Positions 31,642 to 43,524 are shown, counted from the first letter of the stretch. The stretch: 44,257 bases of DNA from Chlorokybus atmophyticus (GCA_009103225.1 RHPI01003009.1:37463-81719), one strand, 5' to 3'. A program made the numbers and translations. Notes: generated from the letters alone by a model not told the origin.

Positions 31642-33947
31642 GATGGCGGGAACACCGAACAACAACAAAGTCTTCACCGTCCACCTAGCCGCCCACCTCA
31701 CCCACCTCACCAACGTCCGCCACACTACACTAGGAATGGTTGAGCAATTGAAGCAATCTGTTGTCCTGTGAAGCCAAGGCTGGACGGCGCCCCGGAAAAT
31801 ATGGGGTTCAACTGCTTTTTCTTAGGGGTTTGTGTCGCATTCGAGTGAATCATTTGGGGATTTGCGCTGGTTGTTTTCCTGGAGTGTGGCGGGCACACGC
31901 CTCGGATGCGGGAAATCAGGGGTCAGACGTTGACGTCAGGCATGGCGTCACGCAAGGTGTGATATAGGCACAATAGGGTGAGTTTGAGGTCCCAAGCTGT
32001 GGATATCAACATGACGGGAACCGGTGACGAGCCGGCCACGGCCTCCGCGGCCAATAAGATGCGTCCTTGTCGTGTGCCCACCATACGCTATGAGATGCCG
32101 TGCTGGCGGCATGTCGACATACCGTTGGTCGTGGCCGTTTGCGCTTTATCACACGGTTGATGGCTGTTGACTGCTGCAGCCTAATTGCTATTGTTGGGCT
32201 GAAAGGGCCTCGAGAAGGCCCATTGCCAGGTCAGCGTATATGCAGAGTAAATGAGATTGCACCGCGTGTACCTTAATGTGCCATGCATCACATAAGCATG
32301 CTTGCAATTTTACTCACTCCAATTGTGCATGCAATTTATACTATCTAGCTTTTAAAGATACTCATACCTTGCTGCCACGCATTTGATAGACGTATGCATA
32401 TATTATTGTGCTATACGATTTGTGTCAAACTACAATTACTGCGCGCGGGTTTTGCAACCGATGATAGATGCTTGGGATCATAATTACAATGATGATAAAG
32501 CATATTGGGCTGATGGCAGTAACTGTTCAATCGTGTAATTACTAATTATAATATGCAGCATGTGCATTGCTTGCTTTTTCAATTGCCAGTGCAAATGGCC
32601 TGCGGTTGTTTCTTTACGAGCTGTTCTAGCAAGGGTTGAGAAGCTGGGCGCCAACCATTCGTAGCGGGGCTGGTCTAAACGTGCGTCCAGCACATCGTCT
32701 TCGACGGTCTAATCCTCTTCGCCGCTGTCTCTCAACATGCCTTTCCCTCTCTCTTTTTAGTTGCTGCATGTAGCTGCTGTTTCAGCCTGCCCTCTGCTAC
32801 CGCACCACTTGGTTGTCACACATAGCGCATAGCACATAGCACATAGCATCATCTCTATATCGTCGACGACACTGTGTGCTCGGATTGTTGGATGTGATGT
32901 GGGTTAAATGCTTTGTGCTTATGAATATTGGCTGTGAATGCTTGCCCCTTGCGTATTACCCTATGCAACACTACTTCGTAAGTAAACAGTCATTATGAGT
33001 CAATATTGCGTCACCACCTACACTACAAGTTTCTACTGAAGCGCTATTGTTTCAATGAATCATATGAGCCATATAGCACATCGCGATGTACTATATGGTA
33101 GATGTGTATGCACTACAATGTAAGCCTTTACTTTACTATGCGAGTCACGCGTGACTCGCATAGTAAGTGCATGCACATTTATTGTGCAATAAGCAGCTGC
33201 AAATTTACGAAACTTTTGTTGGGCCAAGCTGGCTTTTCCTCCATATAAAATTATATATATTGTGTGCGTTCATGCAATTTCGGCACTATCCGCCCAAACC
33301 AAGATGTGATGAGTCGCATTGCTTTCAACGAAGTCTACATTGCATTGCATGCTGCCATATACCTACAGCACAAAACATAGTCAACTATAGTCACACGCAA
33401 AAAACTCGTCGTCCCTTTGCACTTCATTTACCTTGCCTTTACTATGTAACCTGACAAACACATGCATCACCGGTCGATCACAAGGAAGGGGTACGGTTAG
33501 GGTTAATGTTGGGGATAGCAGGGTCAGTATGACCTTGTGAATGTTATGTACATACATGGGGAAAGTAGACAGTGATGATGTGCGTCTGACTTGTCAATTG
33601 ACATGTGCTTGCTACTCATTGTGGTGTAAAACTGGTCCGCTTGTGTTGATTGCTATGCCTTGTGTACTGTGCAAGATAAGTGCAAGCAAGATGGCAAGAC
33701 ATTGCACAACCTCAAGCTTTGAGTAGATACACTCGCGTTTGTCGATTTTAAACACCAATAATCAACCCAACAAGTGTCATTCTGTGGAGTGATGTACAAG
33801 ATATGCTGCCAATAGTTGTGGACATGTATAACATCACTCACAACATGCCAAACAGCATGCAAGCACATTGTAACACAACCGCCAGGTTATACACACTGTT
33901 TGTTCCAACCTCACTACACTACACTAGTTTAGACCTCCCCATTAGAC
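31642..33947. other. Gene-poor stretch
   Basis: 31642-32200 should contain the VIT promoter. A 49-codon plus-strand frame from 32010 is not supported. A hairpin GGGCCT/AGGCCC lies near 32205. 32230-33480 is AT-rich with no gene and contains a perfect 34-bp palindrome (33133-33166). CATAGCACATAGCACATAGC near 32828 is a short tandem repeat. Confidence 0.5.
33133..33166. repeat. Perfect 34-bp palindrome, no spacer
   Basis: TTACTATGCGAGTCACG joined directly to its exact reverse complement, centred on CACG|CGTG at 33149/33150. There is no coding potential around it. Confidence 0.9.
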
Positions 33948-35035
33948 ATGCATCCATGTGTATCAGTAGTGCATTACCTGCCCACACGGGCCGCAGCGGC
34001 ATGCCAACTGCGCCGCCGTTTCACCGCCCCTCCATCACCGCCTTTCGTCGACGCCATCGACAGCGCCGACGTAGGCGTTTTGCCTTTTCAACGCGATCTG
34101 AGAGCTGCAACGCAGCTGCTGCCACCATCGGCGCGCCACATGATTCCGCCTTTTTCGGCATTGGCGCGCGCGGAAGCGCGGAAGCTGCAGGAGGACATCT
34201 CCGCCACCGTCGACGCCGCGTTGGTCGACCGATTCAATGCCACCGCGATTACCGCCGACAGGGCGCGCCGTCAATCAGCTTCGGGTGTCGGTGCTGGCGC
34301 GTGGCTGTCGGCCTTGCCACTTTTCCCGGCGCTACGCATTTCCGCCGACATCTTCCGGACCGCGCTCAGGACGCTGCTAGGACTACCGCACTGTTGGTCA
34401 ACGTCGAGCACTGCTTGTGCGGGGGGCCGCTCACGGCCGAGGGCGCGCACCGCCCCTTGGGGAGGTGCCGCACGGCAACGCATGACGCGTTGCGCGACGA
34501 GGTATATGGCGTGATGCGTGACGCAGGGTTTTCGGTCAGTAGGGAGCAGAGCGGTTTTATGCCGATACTGCCGGGTGAGATGAGGGGGAGGAGGGTGGAC
34601 TTGGTGGCCTCCGAACCCGGTCGAGATACGCGCATGCTCTTGGATGTCACAATCACCGCATGCGGCGAGCAACCGGGAGGCGCAGCGAAGGCGGCTGAGC
34701 AGGTGAAGCGGCGAAAATACCACGATCACCCCGTCGCCGACACATTTCATCCCCTCGCCGCCGAGACGCACGGCACCCTGGGCCAGAGTTTTCACGACGT
34801 CATCGACACATGCGCTAGGAGGGCACTGGCTGCACGTGACCTGCCATTGCGCAGGCTATCGGGCTACTTGGCTCTGTACCGGCAGCGCGTGTCTTGCGCG
34901 CTGCAGCGCGCCCAGGGCATCACCATCCTGGAGCGGGGGGCGGCAGTCGTTGCGGCAGTACCAGGCTGGGGCCCAGTCCAGACGGCGGCGCCAACGGCGG
35001 AAGCGGACGCTGTGCTGGCAGCTGCGGCAGTGTAG
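33948..35035 (+). pseudogene. Non-LTR retrotransposon 3' fragment, frameshifted
   Basis: Two overlapping plus-strand frames make up the region that normally follows the reverse transcriptase in LINE-type elements of algae and protists. The first (to about 34380) has RARRQSASGVGAGAWLSALP and FRTALRTLLGLP. The second (about 34370-35035) has CLCGG, then C..ATHDALRDEVYGVM, a restriction-endonuclease-like core with RRVDLV and LLDVTI, KRRKYHDHP, and PLAAETHGTLGQ. The shift of frame near 34380 shows that the copy is dead. No reverse transcriptase domain lies upstream, so it is 5'-truncated, as is common for such elements. No clear poly(A) tail or target duplication was seen after 35036. Confidence 0.7.
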
Positions 35036-35784
35036 TTGTGTAGGCGTGCTTGCATGCCGCTGGCATGCGTGTGAGTATGCTTGTGCAGTGATAGGCAGGG
35101 TTGACAGCACGTAGCTTGGTGTGACGATGTCGCTGTTAGTGAATGAGAGACCTGCCCACACGGGCTCTGTGCTCAACATATGATGCCATTGTACTATGAT
35201 AGTCAATGTGATGACCCAAAAAACACCAATGCAAGGCTGTGCGATGGGCTTGCTACAAGTGCTGTACGCGCACACGGCAGCGCAGCGACAGCAGTGTGCT
35301 GCATGCCGTGCATGGGACTGCATGCTGCGCGTCAATGGGTGCAAACCCTAACGCTGGACAATGTAGTTGCGGCCGACAACAGAGCGTCCAGACGGCGGGA
35401 GGATAGGGTGCCGGGAAGGGAGGGGGAGTCCAATTGCTGCTGCTCTTGTGACCGCTGGTGCTGCTGCAGCAAATAAGCCGCTAACCAGGTGGCGCTGGTG
35501 CAGGTAACCACGATTGCAACGTGTGCATGCATGCCTGACAGGGGGCGTAGATGTAGGTGTAGGAGTAGAGTAGGTAGCCCGGTGGTCGCGTATGCAGTAA
35601 CGAGGTGAGTGTGTTCTGCAGAGTGTTGCATGCGTGGTGTTGTCTGAATGGGCATACCCCTCTCGCATTCTCGGTGCACTGCACAGTACCATACCCCTTA
35701 TACACCCCATACCGACAACAGATGATACATCCATCGATGGTCATTGGACTGCAACATCAATCAACATCTAGGCCATGCAAGCGA
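35036..35784. other. Intergenic stretch holding a dispersed repeat
   Basis: Contains copy B of the dispersed repeat and no supported gene. It separates the LINE fragment from the 3' end of G3PDH. Confidence 0.5.
35375..35612 (+). repeat. Dispersed repeat, copy B
   Basis: Partner of 9235-9480 in the same orientation, sharing GGAGTCCA, ATTGCTGCTGCT, GCTAACCA, TGCAGGTAAC, the TGCATGCATG core, TAGAGTAG and AGCCCGGTGGTCG. The two copies lie 26 kb apart and have diverged, so the duplication is not recent. Confidence 0.6.
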
Positions 35785-38700
35785 TTAAGCATTGAACGTT
35801 GCCAAGAATTTGCGCGCAGACTCCAATTCCTGTTTTCGTCGCTTGTTGTCCCAACCCAACTCCTGGCACACATCAAGAGTGTGATCGAGTTGTGAAACAA
35901 TACCTTGCCTCAATAACTTGCTGGAAATGCTGCACGACACCAACAAGCATTGAAGCTGAAGCAGATCTGCAACGCACCTCAGACATGATGTCAATGACAC
36001 GCGGGAGAGCCTGCGCTGCTGCTGCTGTATCCAAGAAGACTAGACGAGTGCGGCGTGCAAGAAAATCGCATGCTGTTTCACAGTACTCTCGTTGACAAGC
36101 ATACACGACCTGCAAGGGATGAGATTTATTTATATGTTCATTATCTCACACTCAAACCCGTGAGTACCGACTGGCACAAGTACCTCTGACTCTATGTATG
36201 GATAGCCGCGAACGAGTCGCTGCCCCATCCTTTTCTGTTCGGCAATCGCAGTGACGAGTGCAGCGCGGTCACCATAGCTGCGTGCTAGATGTTCGGCAAC
36301 CACAGTGTCAATAGCGCCTGGCCGATGCGGGACCACATAGTTTTGAGCAACTTCAGTGTAGAGAGCAGGGTGGTAGCTTTTGGCTCCAACCAGTCGAAGG
36401 TTCACCTACATGACAAAGCCGTAAACGACAGTATCATAATCCAATGCATGCAAACAGCCGCTGAGTTGAATACAAGCGCTTACTGTTCGACATTCATGAG
36501 GAGGCTTCAGACCAACTTGCTTGACAGCAGTGTCTACTGCGTCTTCTGCCATTCTCCTGTACGTCGTCCATTTACCACCTGCACAATACACGCACTAATG
36601 GCAATAGCAGACATGCCAAGCTGCAAAATAGATACATAGAACATAGAACACACCTGTCACAGTTATCAAGCCGTCTGTGTCGATAGTGACGACATGGTCT
36701 CTTGATATGGACTGCGTGTCAGCAGCTTTGGGGTCGGAAGCCAGTGGCCGCAGACCACTCCAAGCTGAGCGGACGTCTGACCTTCGTACCTGTCCATGGA
36801 GAGTGAGCCATTGAACAACAACAAACAAAATGACCAGCTGCCACGACAACAGAACAGAGCGACAAGAACTTGAAATGCAATGCCTTCACAGTCAAGAAGC
36901 GCCCAATCTCATCCAGTATGAACTGAATCTCCGCTTCAGTAGGCTGAGGCGTCAAAGTCAGCTCAGCTTTGGAGTCCGTTGTTCCTGCAACCGTTGCATT
37001 CTGCCATGGCAACATGAATAGCACGCGCCCATCCTGCAAACACCTGTTTGTAAGTGGAGGTTTAAATACAGCAGAGCGCAAACACCTTGCGACTTTTCCG
37101 GGCTGCGCGTCACCTGTGTCTTGGGCACTATCAAGCCCATCGTCTTAGCGGAGTAATAGTCTGGCAGCGTGACATGCACACCAGCTGACGGTGTTATGAT
37201 CGGCTTAACATCCTCAGCGGACAACTGGCGGATCAAGTCTACAAATGGTCCCGTTGCATTGATGACAGCTTTGGCTTTCACCTCAAACTCGTCACCTGTC
37301 AGCACATCCTGACACTGCAGACATATACATATCAGCAGCATTGATATTAATACCAAAGCACAGGCTGAACTCAATTCTGCCCTTGGAGAGGTGGTGCTCC
37401 ACATCAACCCACATACCTTGGCACCAGTAACACGCCCAGAAGGGTTCTTCAGCAATTCTTTGACCTTCACATGGTTGGCTACAGCTGCGCCAACCATTGC
37501 AGCAGTGCATGCTAGCCCAACATTCAGCCGAGCGTCATCCATCTGTCCATCATAGTAGATGACGGTGCCCTGTGCGTCACAAGGGGGTAGGCTGCATGCA
37601 AGCTTACGTCCTCAGCTCTTGACCAATCAGCTTATCGACCAACACTACCTTCAGGGACTTGTTACTGCTAGCAGGCGCCAAGGTTGGAAAGGAGCGCAGC
37701 GCGTGTTGAGCGGACCAAAACCGAGACCAGTACAAGTTGCTGCCACTACAGCTGGCAACCAGATCATAGGCTTTGAGGCCCATCCAGTAATAAGGGATCT
37801 CCCACCAACTGTAGCAGGGTGTCATGATAGGCAGGGCTTTGGTCAAGTGGGGAGCAGCAGTCAACATGTGCCGCCTGCGCAAAAGAACACATGCAATTTC
37901 AGTGATACCCCCCTTCCCCCCCCCCTTTCCCCCCCAACAACAACAATTACCACCACTAAAAAGCCAAAACCACAGCCTGTACGTCCAGCAATACTGAAGG
38001 TATTCTGCCTGATATACAGCAACCCCATGCATGCACACCTTTCATGCAATGCCTCAAACACCAACTTTAGTTGGCCGTAGTCTAGGTTGAACACCGCCTT
38101 CTCAAGGTACCGCACACCACCGTGGACCTTGACACGCATGCTCATGGATGTCAGCTTGCACCACACTGCAAAACCCAGCATCAAACAATTGCCAACGCAG
38201 CTGATGCCTTTGGCCTGCAAAAGCGATGCTGACCAGCTTTGTGGAGCGCGACGATGTGCCGGATCCAAAATCATCTTGCTCAACAAGAGCTGCCTTTAAG
38301 CCGCGTGTGGCTGCATCCAAGGCTACACCACAACCAGTGGCCCCACCTCCAACCACGAGTACGTCAAAGGCCTCTGAGCGTAATGAAGATATCTGCACCG
38401 CATCATCAATATATGCAACAAAAGTGGATGACAATGACAAGTAGTGCAGTAGGTGCAGTCGCCATCCAACTGTACTGTGGTAGACTTGGTACTAGAAACT
38501 TGTCTGCATCAGGACTCCCTTTCCCCCCCCTCCCTTTCCCCTCTGTGCCCATTGGGCGAAGAACCCATGCTATGACGTGACAAACAGCATCGTACTATGC
38601 ACAGCTGCTCTGGGCAATGGCGCACAATAAATCAACTTGCATTGGTTGTGTGCGCTTGACATGCAGGTTGCACATCACTCTTTCCAGATAGGCACAGCAT

Positions 38701-39019
38701 GCAACCCCAACCCCAAGTAGAGGGGTTTGGAGGGTATGGCAGCCATGCGAGCCAACTCACGCGAAGAGAAGTAATGCATGACCAACGGTAATACGGTTAC
38801 AACTTGAGGTTGCCTTAGCACATGCTGCAAATGTCACCAGCACAATGATTGCAATGCAGCCTCTGTTACCTGCTGCTGGCGGGGCGGAGGAGAATCTAGC
38901 ATAGGTACATCGTCCCGAGGCGCAGGCACTCCACCCCAGATAAGCCAACTCACTCCCCCGGAAGCCAATGCGGCGGCGCCCAGCGCCGCCCGGCGCACGA
39001 CGACAGTGAATGTTGACAT
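35785..39019 (-). CDS. FAD-dependent glycerol-3-phosphate dehydrogenase, mitochondrial
   Basis: Oxidises glycerol 3-phosphate to dihydroxyacetone phosphate at the inner mitochondrial membrane and passes electrons through FAD to ubiquinone (equivalent of plant SDP6, yeast GUT2). Twelve exons: 39019-38870, 38392-38234, 38127-38039, 37874-37649, 37569-37417, 37314-37114, 37033-36890, 36789-36654, 36578-36484, 36405-36184, 36109-35978 and 35862-35785. All phases join, giving 594 residues. Landmarks are FDVLVVGGGATGCGVALDA (FAD-binding Rossmann motif), GSGTSSRSTKLVHGGVRYL, YYDGQMDDARLNVGLA, GPFVD, SAGVHVTLPDYYSA, VAGTTDS, SAWSGLRPLA, ISRDHVV, TGGKWTTYRRMAEDAVD and a C-terminal domain with EYCETACDFLARRTRL. 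Exon 1 encodes a basic, Ala-rich leader and a hydrophobic segment, fitting mitochondrial import. No EF-hand extension is present, which resembles the plant and fungal form rather than the animal one. Confidence 0.95.
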
Positions 39020-39357
39020 CACAGGGGACGTCAACTCAGCAGCCAGCAGTCATTCGATTAATTGCCTCGCCTACGCTCAGGGTTCACTAGGCCTCTTTCA
39101 TTCATCACTGGCAACCACAACCATGACCACGACCACAACGACAACGCCGCCTCGGTCGACGCCGCCGATTAGGGTTTTGGCGCCAAAGCTGACCGAGGCG
39201 ATAGACCTGCCACGTCAGATCCGCGGCGCCAGCCGCGCTCGTCCAGGATCAGTGAATCTGGTTCAGCGTCACAACGACTCAGTGAACCGGCGAGGGGGCT
39301 TTCGTCGTGCGTTCAGTGTTGCACTGTGCTCAGTGAACTTGCTTGGTTGCTGGCGCC
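39020..39357. promoter_or_regulatory. Bidirectional promoter region, G3PDH/NDUFAF5
   Basis: The 338 bases between the two divergent ATGs must contain both upstream regions. It includes a run of ACCACGACCACAACGACAAC and several CGCC-rich words, but no TATA box is obvious. An open frame starting at 39123 runs toward NDUFAF5 in another frame and is not thought to be coding. Confidence 0.6.
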
Positions 39358-41631
39358 ATGCGGGCGGCGGCGGTGGGCGCCTTTGGGCGAAGGCTTGGGC
39401 CGGGAAGGGTGGTGGTGCTGGAAGGTCTTGCACAGAAGGCTCTGTTTGCGACAGCTGTTGGTGAGCTTCTATAAGCTGTCCTTTGCGTTTCCAGGGCCAC
39501 ATAGTTACTGCTGTGTCCGGCCTGGGACATGCAAAGCAGGTGCATTGTCATGCTTACACCTTGATTTGCGCAAGAGCTTCTGCGGTTCAGTGCAAGCGTC
39601 ATGTATGTCTATGATAATCAGCCACATTCTTAGGCTTGACACTGGCCTGTGGCTTGTTAGGGGCCTCGACACCCAGCAGTGGCACAGGAGATCGTAACGT
39701 GGATATATTCGACAGACTGCTGAAAGGCAGACAGGTCGGTTGTTCAGAAAACGTGAAGTTGTGTGACTGTTAGAGCATGCAGATATGCGACCTAGCAATA
39801 TGCCCAGGTCGCGTAACATACCTTGTAGCAGCGTGATGTTCCGTCCAAGGCGTGTTGCACAACTTGAATAACAAGTAGTCATGTGTGCTGACAGCCAGCA
39901 AGTGTTATTGCCAGTTGTTGAGCGGGACAATGCACTGTGCAGCGTGACAGGGCGGCTCCGCTGACGAGGTTGGACGACCCACTGCAGTCAGAAGTAACAG
40001 CGAGGGTTCTGGACAGGCTTGAGGTGCAGGCCGCTGTGTACCATGCTGTTACGGTGCAGACGTTAACGCTCGTCTTGCAGGATATTACTCGGAAGTTCCC
40101 GACGGTCCTTAACTTGGGTGGTGCTGGCGCTCATGTTCGGCAACAGCTTCGCAATCGAGGTGGGGCTATTGTTGCAGAATGCCTGGGCGTTGTGCGTATT
40201 GTTTGATTCTCCAGACACCGAGTTGATGCAATGCGCAGCTGGGGTGGAGACTCTGCTGCATGTTGATTTGTCACTGGCTATGCTTGAGCGCAGCGCACAG
40301 CTGACTCCTGCAGATGAGTCGTTACATTGTGTGAACATCGTTGCGGATGAGGAGTTGTTACCAATCAAAGAAAGGTCAGCTTGTCAGGTGTTGTTGAGGC
40401 AACTGCTCAGGACTGCAGGTGATGGTGACCTGTTGAACTAACATCAGTGTGCATGGCACGCAGGAGTGTAGACTGCGTTGTTAGCGTGTTGGGCCTACAT
40501 TGGGTCAATGATTTGCCAGGAGCAATGACACAGGTGGGGCTCTTTCATATCAAACCGTTGTTGTGGCACAATACTTGCCTGCATGCACAGCGTCAAAGGT
40601 GTCTGTAATCATAACTTTGTGGTATGGGGTGATGCAGTGCAGACGAGCGCTGAAACCAGATGGATTGTTTCTGGCAGCTATGCTTGGCGGGGAAACACTA
40701 AGGTTAGTCTGAGCACCCTTGCTGGTATGATGATTGCGTTATCTAATGGTGGCTACTGAACAGGGAGTTGCGCATTGCTTGTGCGGTTGCTGAACAAGAA
40801 CGCGAGGGAGGGGTTAGCGCACGGGTGTCTCCACTTGCTCAGGTACAGGTGATATGCTTAGGTTTGCCCCTAATGTTGTCATGCACTGACTAGACACGGT
40901 CGTCGCTCAAGGTAAGGGATGCAGGCAATTTGTTGGTTCGTGCCGGGCTTGCTCTTCCGGCAGTTGACACAGATACAATCACAGTCTGGTACCCCAACGG
41001 TACGCACAGTGCTGCTCTCTGGTTGGTTCTGCAACTCTGCAACTTCTGGATGCTCGTATGCTACCAGCAGAATGATGCACACAATTAAGCTTAGCTACAT
41101 GTCCAATCGGTGTGTAGTTGTAGTACATCTCCTTGACTCAGTGTCTGCTGGCAGCTATCAGCGTTGTGGAGCACTTGCGTAGAATGGCGGAAGGCAACTG
41201 TGTGCGCACTCGCCGGCAGGTAGTGTGGCATTACACATAAGAGTATGTGGGCGTCATGCACTTTACTAATAAGCTGCACACTTCAGAACCGCCAAATGCA
41301 TATTCCGCACTTGCACTGTGCTAGCTCTCTCAATAAAGCAAATGTGGGTGTGACCAGGTGCTGAGTAGAGACACTGCACTTGCCACTGCCGCTGCGTATC
41401 AAGCGATGTTTGGAGATGAAAACGGCTATGTCCCTGCTACATATGAGGTCTGCAGTTGCTGTTGACAGTTGCATTGTTGCGTGCTGACTAAAAATGCACT
41501 GGCTGCAGGTGATCTACATGGCGGGTTGGAGTCCTCATGACTCGCAACAGAAACCCAAGAGGCGCGGCAGTGCAACGGTGTCAATGGAGGACTTGCAGTC
41601 CATGATTGAAAGAGATAGTTCTTCCAAGTGA
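39358..41631 (+). CDS. NDUFAF5: Complex I assembly factor NDUFAF5
   Basis: A SAM-dependent methyltransferase-fold protein of the mitochondrial matrix; the human protein hydroxylates an arginine of NDUFS7 early in complex I assembly. Twelve exons: 39358-39460, 39634-39734, 39943-40023, 40081-40159, 40239-40374, 40464-40533, 40638-40702, 40764-40842, 40894-40999, 41155-41219, 41358-41447 and 41509-41631. All phases join, giving 365 residues. Landmarks are [27 protein letters not shown] (the SAM-loop position, LGxGxG in relatives, here GGAGAH), [80 protein letters not shown], and near the end [20 protein letters not shown] with [13 protein letters not shown] short Arg/Ala-rich leader fits mitochondrial import. 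The third intron is only 57 bases, in frame and without stops. The start is the only ATG that gives this leader. Confidence 0.93.
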
Positions 41632-41770
41632 TAGCACCAACCCTTGTCACATAAGGTCGTGCCACAAATGCAGTATTAGCTGCTCAACTTTGGCTGCCAA
41701 TATGCAGACTGACAGGTTTGGTCAGGAACATTTTCTCCTGGCGGATACAGATGCTCATGCTCATGCTCAT

Positions 41771-42718
41771 GCTGGTGAATTTGTCACTCATCCAAAACTA
41801 AGCTAAAAACTGCCACACGTGCATGCAATTTTACAGGCTTGCAACGAGCAAGGCTTGTAGGACTATTTCTCTGTCATTGATACAATTGCGTCATTCCTAT
41901 CCTCCATGCGGAAATCGGCAGGGCTCTACGAAGTCATTTGGTAGCCAAGTGATTGCAGGCTACCAAATGACTCCCCGAGTGTACTCGCATATTGTGTGCA
42001 ACTTCAGCTCAGTCGCCTACATCTCCTACATGTGTTACAAAAACCAGCTGCTGTGCATTCACTGCCTACTTTTCCTCAGTCGCTCATGCTGGTGAATTTG
42101 GCACTCATCCAAAACTAAGCTAAAAACTGCCACATGTGCATGCAATTTTACAGGCTTGCAACGAGCAAGGCTTGTAGGACTATTTCTCTGTCATTGATAC
42201 AATTGCGTCATTCCTGTCCTCCATGCGGAAATCGGCAGGGCTCTACGAAGTCATTTGGTAGCCAAGTGATTGCAGGCTACCAAATGACTCCCCGAGTGTA
42301 CTCGCATATTGTGTGCAACTTCAGCTCAGTCGCCTACATCTCCTACATGTGTTACAAAAACCAGCTGCTGTGCATTCACTGCCTACTTTTCCTCAGTCAT
42401 GCTCATGCTGGTGAATTTGTCACTCATCCAAAACTAAGCTAAAAACTGCCACACGTGCATGCAATTTTACAGGCTTGCAACGAGCAAGGCTTGTAGGACT
42501 ATTTCTCTGTCATTGATACAATTGCGTCATTCCTATCCTCCATGCGGAAATCGGCAGGGCTCTACGAAGTCATTTGGTAGCCAAGTGATTGCAGGCTACC
42601 AAATGACTCCCCGAGTGTACTCGCATATTGTGTGCAACTTCAGCTCAGTCGCCTACATCTCCTACATGTGTTACAAAAACCAGCTGCTGTGCATTCACTG
42701 CCTACTTTTCCTCAGTCG
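41771..42718. repeat. Three-copy 317-319-bp tandem repeat
   Basis: Units begin GCTGGTGAATTTG at 41771, 42088 and 42407 and are almost identical. Each holds an exact 15-bp inverted repeat (AGTCATTTGGTAGCC and its complement; 41932-41946 and 41958-41972 in unit 1) and a TGTTACAAAAA word that reads TGTAA on the minus strand. The right edge of every unit, CCTACTTTTCCTCAGTC, is the last few codons and stop of the lumen-protein gene ending at 42702, so units 1 and 2 are duplicates of that gene's 3' end. The open plus-strand frames of 90-111 codons in each unit simply follow the repeat. Confidence 0.92.
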
Positions 42719-43524
42719 CCTCGCCCTTCGCCTTCATCTTTTCAACCTCCTCTTGAAGCTTGGCCTTGCGCTTGTTGAGCGCCTTGCGTCGTGAGATGAA
42801 GTCCGATCCCTCGTCTTCGTCCTTCTCCTTTTTGGCAAATTTCTCAGCAGCAGCAGCAGCAGGCGCAAAGACTGCCATTGCTGCCAAATTAAGCACAACA
42901 GACCTAGCAACCAACACAGAAGATAATGAGCGCTTTCCACAGTAGAATGCACTGTACAATACTTAAGCACGCTGCATCTGTTTGTGTGTTTAGAACACAT
43001 AAACAAATGTAGCATTCTGCACAATGATCAGTTGCAACAACTGTTATATCACTAACGTCCCACACATACCTGTTACGAGATATACACGTTCGAGTGATCA
43101 ATTCGGGCGCAAAGCCCTGAGCTAGTAAGCACTTAACAAAGACGCTGCACAAGCTCGTGCTCTAAGGGCACAGAGGACAGCTGCGTACTGTTGTGCAAGA
43201 CTGCGACACCCAAAATAATAACATTGCCAAGACTTCATGCGCGTGCTTATGAGTTACCGTGACGTCATGGCGCAGAGCATGCAAGAAGTTATCACTGAAA
43301 CCCAAAATGCAGTCAGCAACACAGCCTACCGGAAGGACCTGACCACGTCCAAGGTGGCACAGACAGTACACACAAAATATCTGGTACCTTCGGTCAATGT
43401 GGGCAACAGCAGCGGGCGCCGCCGGGCGCTCCGGCTGCTGAGAGCAGCAAGTAACTCTCCGCCGGCATGGTGCTGGGGCGGTCCTCACCACGGCCGTGGC
43501 CGTCATTGCTGCCATCGCCGCCAT
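42702..43524 (-). CDS. Small thylakoid-lumen protein, twin-arginine leader
   Basis: Two exons, 43524-43388 and 42903-42702, join in phase to 112 residues and a TAG stop. Residues 1-45 are Ala/Arg/Ser-rich without acidic residues until the end, typical of a chloroplast transit peptide. They are followed by DRRSVVLNLAAMAVFAPAAAAA, which is a twin arginine, a hydrophobic core and an Ala-x-Ala type cleavage site, the Tat-dependent lumen signal. The expected mature part is about 47 residues, highly charged and helical (KKEKDEDEGSDF; RRKALNKRKAKLQEEVEKM). I do not recognise the mature protein; a small photosystem- or NDH-associated lumenal factor is possible. The gene's 3' end forms the edge of a triplicated repeat, and a TGTAA lies about 30 bases past the stop. 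The opposite strand of exon 1 is also open, but has no family support. Confidence 0.75.

Noticed and set aside
31978-32160. Small plus-strand protein of about 49 residues from 32010
   Set aside because: There are no homology landmarks and no nearby TGTAA or other gene signals; length is within chance.
41823-42794. Three similar 90-111-codon plus-strand frames
   Set aside because: They follow the tandem repeat exactly and overlap the antisense of the lumen-protein gene; similarity is due to DNA duplication, not selection on a protein.
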